Shown: one piece after another, positions 6,241 through 7,005 of the stretch
Position numbering within the stretch: position 1 is the first letter of the stretch
Layout of the letters: each line of letters opens with the position of its first letter
DNA from: an uncultured Bacteroidota bacterium
Lineage (GTDB): Bacteria; Bacteroidota; Bacteroidia; UBA7662
NCBI GenBank assembly: GCA_903908015.1
Contig: CAIVQI010000111.1
Span: 1-7,005, forward strand
Reading direction: 5' to 3'
Length of the DNA stretch: 7,005 nt
Notes under the pieces: generated by a model
Databases searched by the model: none
The model's input: only the letters and a program-made list of their open reading frames with translations
What the model was told of the DNA's origin: nothing
Position numbers and translations under genes: made by a program

Positions 6241-6981
6241 ATGACAAAAAGTACAGGTTTGGGCGTTTCTGTATATGGAAGCTATGCATTTATGGGCTTG
6301 CTGCATTTGGTGTTACTCAGGTTCTATCCAGGACCATTGGTGCCCCTAAGCAAGGTCATGTTGATGCCGTTGTTGATCGTTGCGGTTTACAGGCAAACCA
6401 CGGCGGAGGAACGTAAAACTGCAGCAATCAGGATGCTCTTCGGGGCTTTGTTGCTGTCGGGCATCGGCGATGCACTTCTCATTGGGCAGGGCGAAGGATA
6501 CTTTGTGGGTGGGCTATCAGCATTTCTCTGCGCACACATTGTTTATGTTAGTCTGTTTGTTCAACGCCACCGATCGTATTCCGCAGGGTTAACAGCAACT
6601 TCATGGGTCGACCAAAAGACCTGGCCGGCCATCCTGATTCCCCTGGGGGTTCTATACTACCTCTACCCGAGCTTGGGAGGAATGATCGTTCCAGTGCTGG
6701 CCTATATCACAGTCATTACCCTGATGTGGCTTCTGGCGCTGTCGAATTTTGTTCGCAGCCGATCTTCTGACTCTTCCCATGAGGGTTGGGGTCCGTCTGT
6801 GCTCCTTACCCTTGGCGCCAGCTTGTTTGTCGTCTCCGATGCAGTTTTGGCTTTCGAAAAATTCATCGCGCCATTCCCCGGGGCTAGGCTCACGGTTATG
6901 GGGACGTATATTCTGGCACAATTGGCGTTGGTGAGAGGATTTAAGAGTGGGGCATCCCCTGTGTTCAAAAGTCAAAATTGA
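6241..6981 (+). CDS. YhhN/TMEM86 family membrane protein, lysoplasmalogenase-like
   Basis: Complete 246-residue, very hydrophobic protein with about eight membrane segments (roughly 8-27, 34-50, 63-82, 88-107, 128-142, 148-170, 185-206, 217-233). It has the YhhN/TMEM86 pattern: SKVMLMPLL (37-45), a GALLLSGIGDALL segment with Asp77 (68-80), FVGGLSAFLCAHIVYVSLF (88-106), and LGASLFVVSDAVLAFEKF with Asp200 (191-208). The two conserved membrane aspartates are the suspected catalytic residues of the family. Characterised members (animal TMEM86A/B and a Legionella protein) hydrolyse the vinyl ether bond of lysoplasmalogens to give an aldehyde and a glycerophospho compound. It lies 12 bases after the AGMO-like gene in the same frame, with an A-rich leader (AAAAAAAATG) instead of a Shine-Dalgarno sequence, as is usual in Bacteroidota. 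Enzyme activity in this host is inferred; many bacterial YhhN proteins are untested. Confidence 0.87.
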   Translation: MTKSTGLGVSVYGSYAFMGLLHLVLLRFYPGPLVPLSKVMLMPLLIVAVYRQTTAEERKTAAIRMLFGALLLSGIGDALLIGQGEGYFVGGLSAFLCAHIVYVSLFVQRHRSYSAGLTATSWVDQKTWPAILIPLGVLYYLYPSLGGMIVPVLAYITVITLMWLLALSNFVRSRSSDSSHEGWGPSVLLTLGASLFVVSDAVLAFEKFIAPFPGARLTVMGTYILAQLALVRGFKSGASPVFKSQN

Positions 6982-7005
6982 GCGAGAAATGCCATACCCG
7001 ACGCA

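Noticed and set aside
6989..7005. ATG at 6989 just after the YhhN stop, perhaps the start of a third plus-strand gene.
   Set aside because: Only 17 bases are visible; this is too little to support a coding call.

Overview
The window holds eight genes with almost no non-coding DNA; the longest gene-free stretch is 83 bases. The organism is most likely a member of the Bacteroidota with roughly balanced base composition. Three things point there: none of the start codons I inspected is preceded by a clear Shine-Dalgarno sequence, two upstream regions carry the -33/-7 promoter style of this phylum (TTTG or TTG, about 20 bases, then TAnnTTTG), and the gene neighbourhood (TPR protein, phosphosulfolactate synthase, DUF368 protein, shikimate dehydrogenase; tatA next to gatA) is one I associate with Bacteroidota. 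No mobile element, RNA gene or CRISPR array was found.

The left and centre (1-4984) is a minus-strand run, read right to left: tatA (twin-arginine export), gatA (indirect Asn/Gln-tRNA synthesis), a TPR scaffold protein, a ComA-type phosphosulfolactate synthase, a DUF368/PopT-type undecaprenyl-phosphate translocase, and the first 32 codons of aroE running off the left edge. tatA/gatA, comA/popT and popT/aroE overlap by 1-4 bases, and the TPR gene and comA are 3 bases apart, so translation is probably coupled. The 83-base gap between gatA and the TPR gene has a promoter-like sequence and may divide the run into two units. gatA starts with TTG.

The right side (5053-6981) is a divergent plus-strand pair. 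The first gene encodes an integral-membrane di-iron hydroxylase with all eight histidines and the flanking motifs of the alkylglycerol monooxygenase (AGMO/TMEM195) branch. The second encodes a YhhN/TMEM86 (lysoplasmalogenase-type) membrane protein. In animals these two families cleave the two kinds of ether bond in glycerolipids (O-alkyl and vinyl ether). The pair therefore looks like a compact ether-lipid cleavage module, the most interesting hypothesis here. The two genes are in the same reading frame, separated by one TAA and four sense codons. The hydroxylase also carries an in-frame minisatellite of seven 12-base units in the linker before its C-terminal membrane segments.
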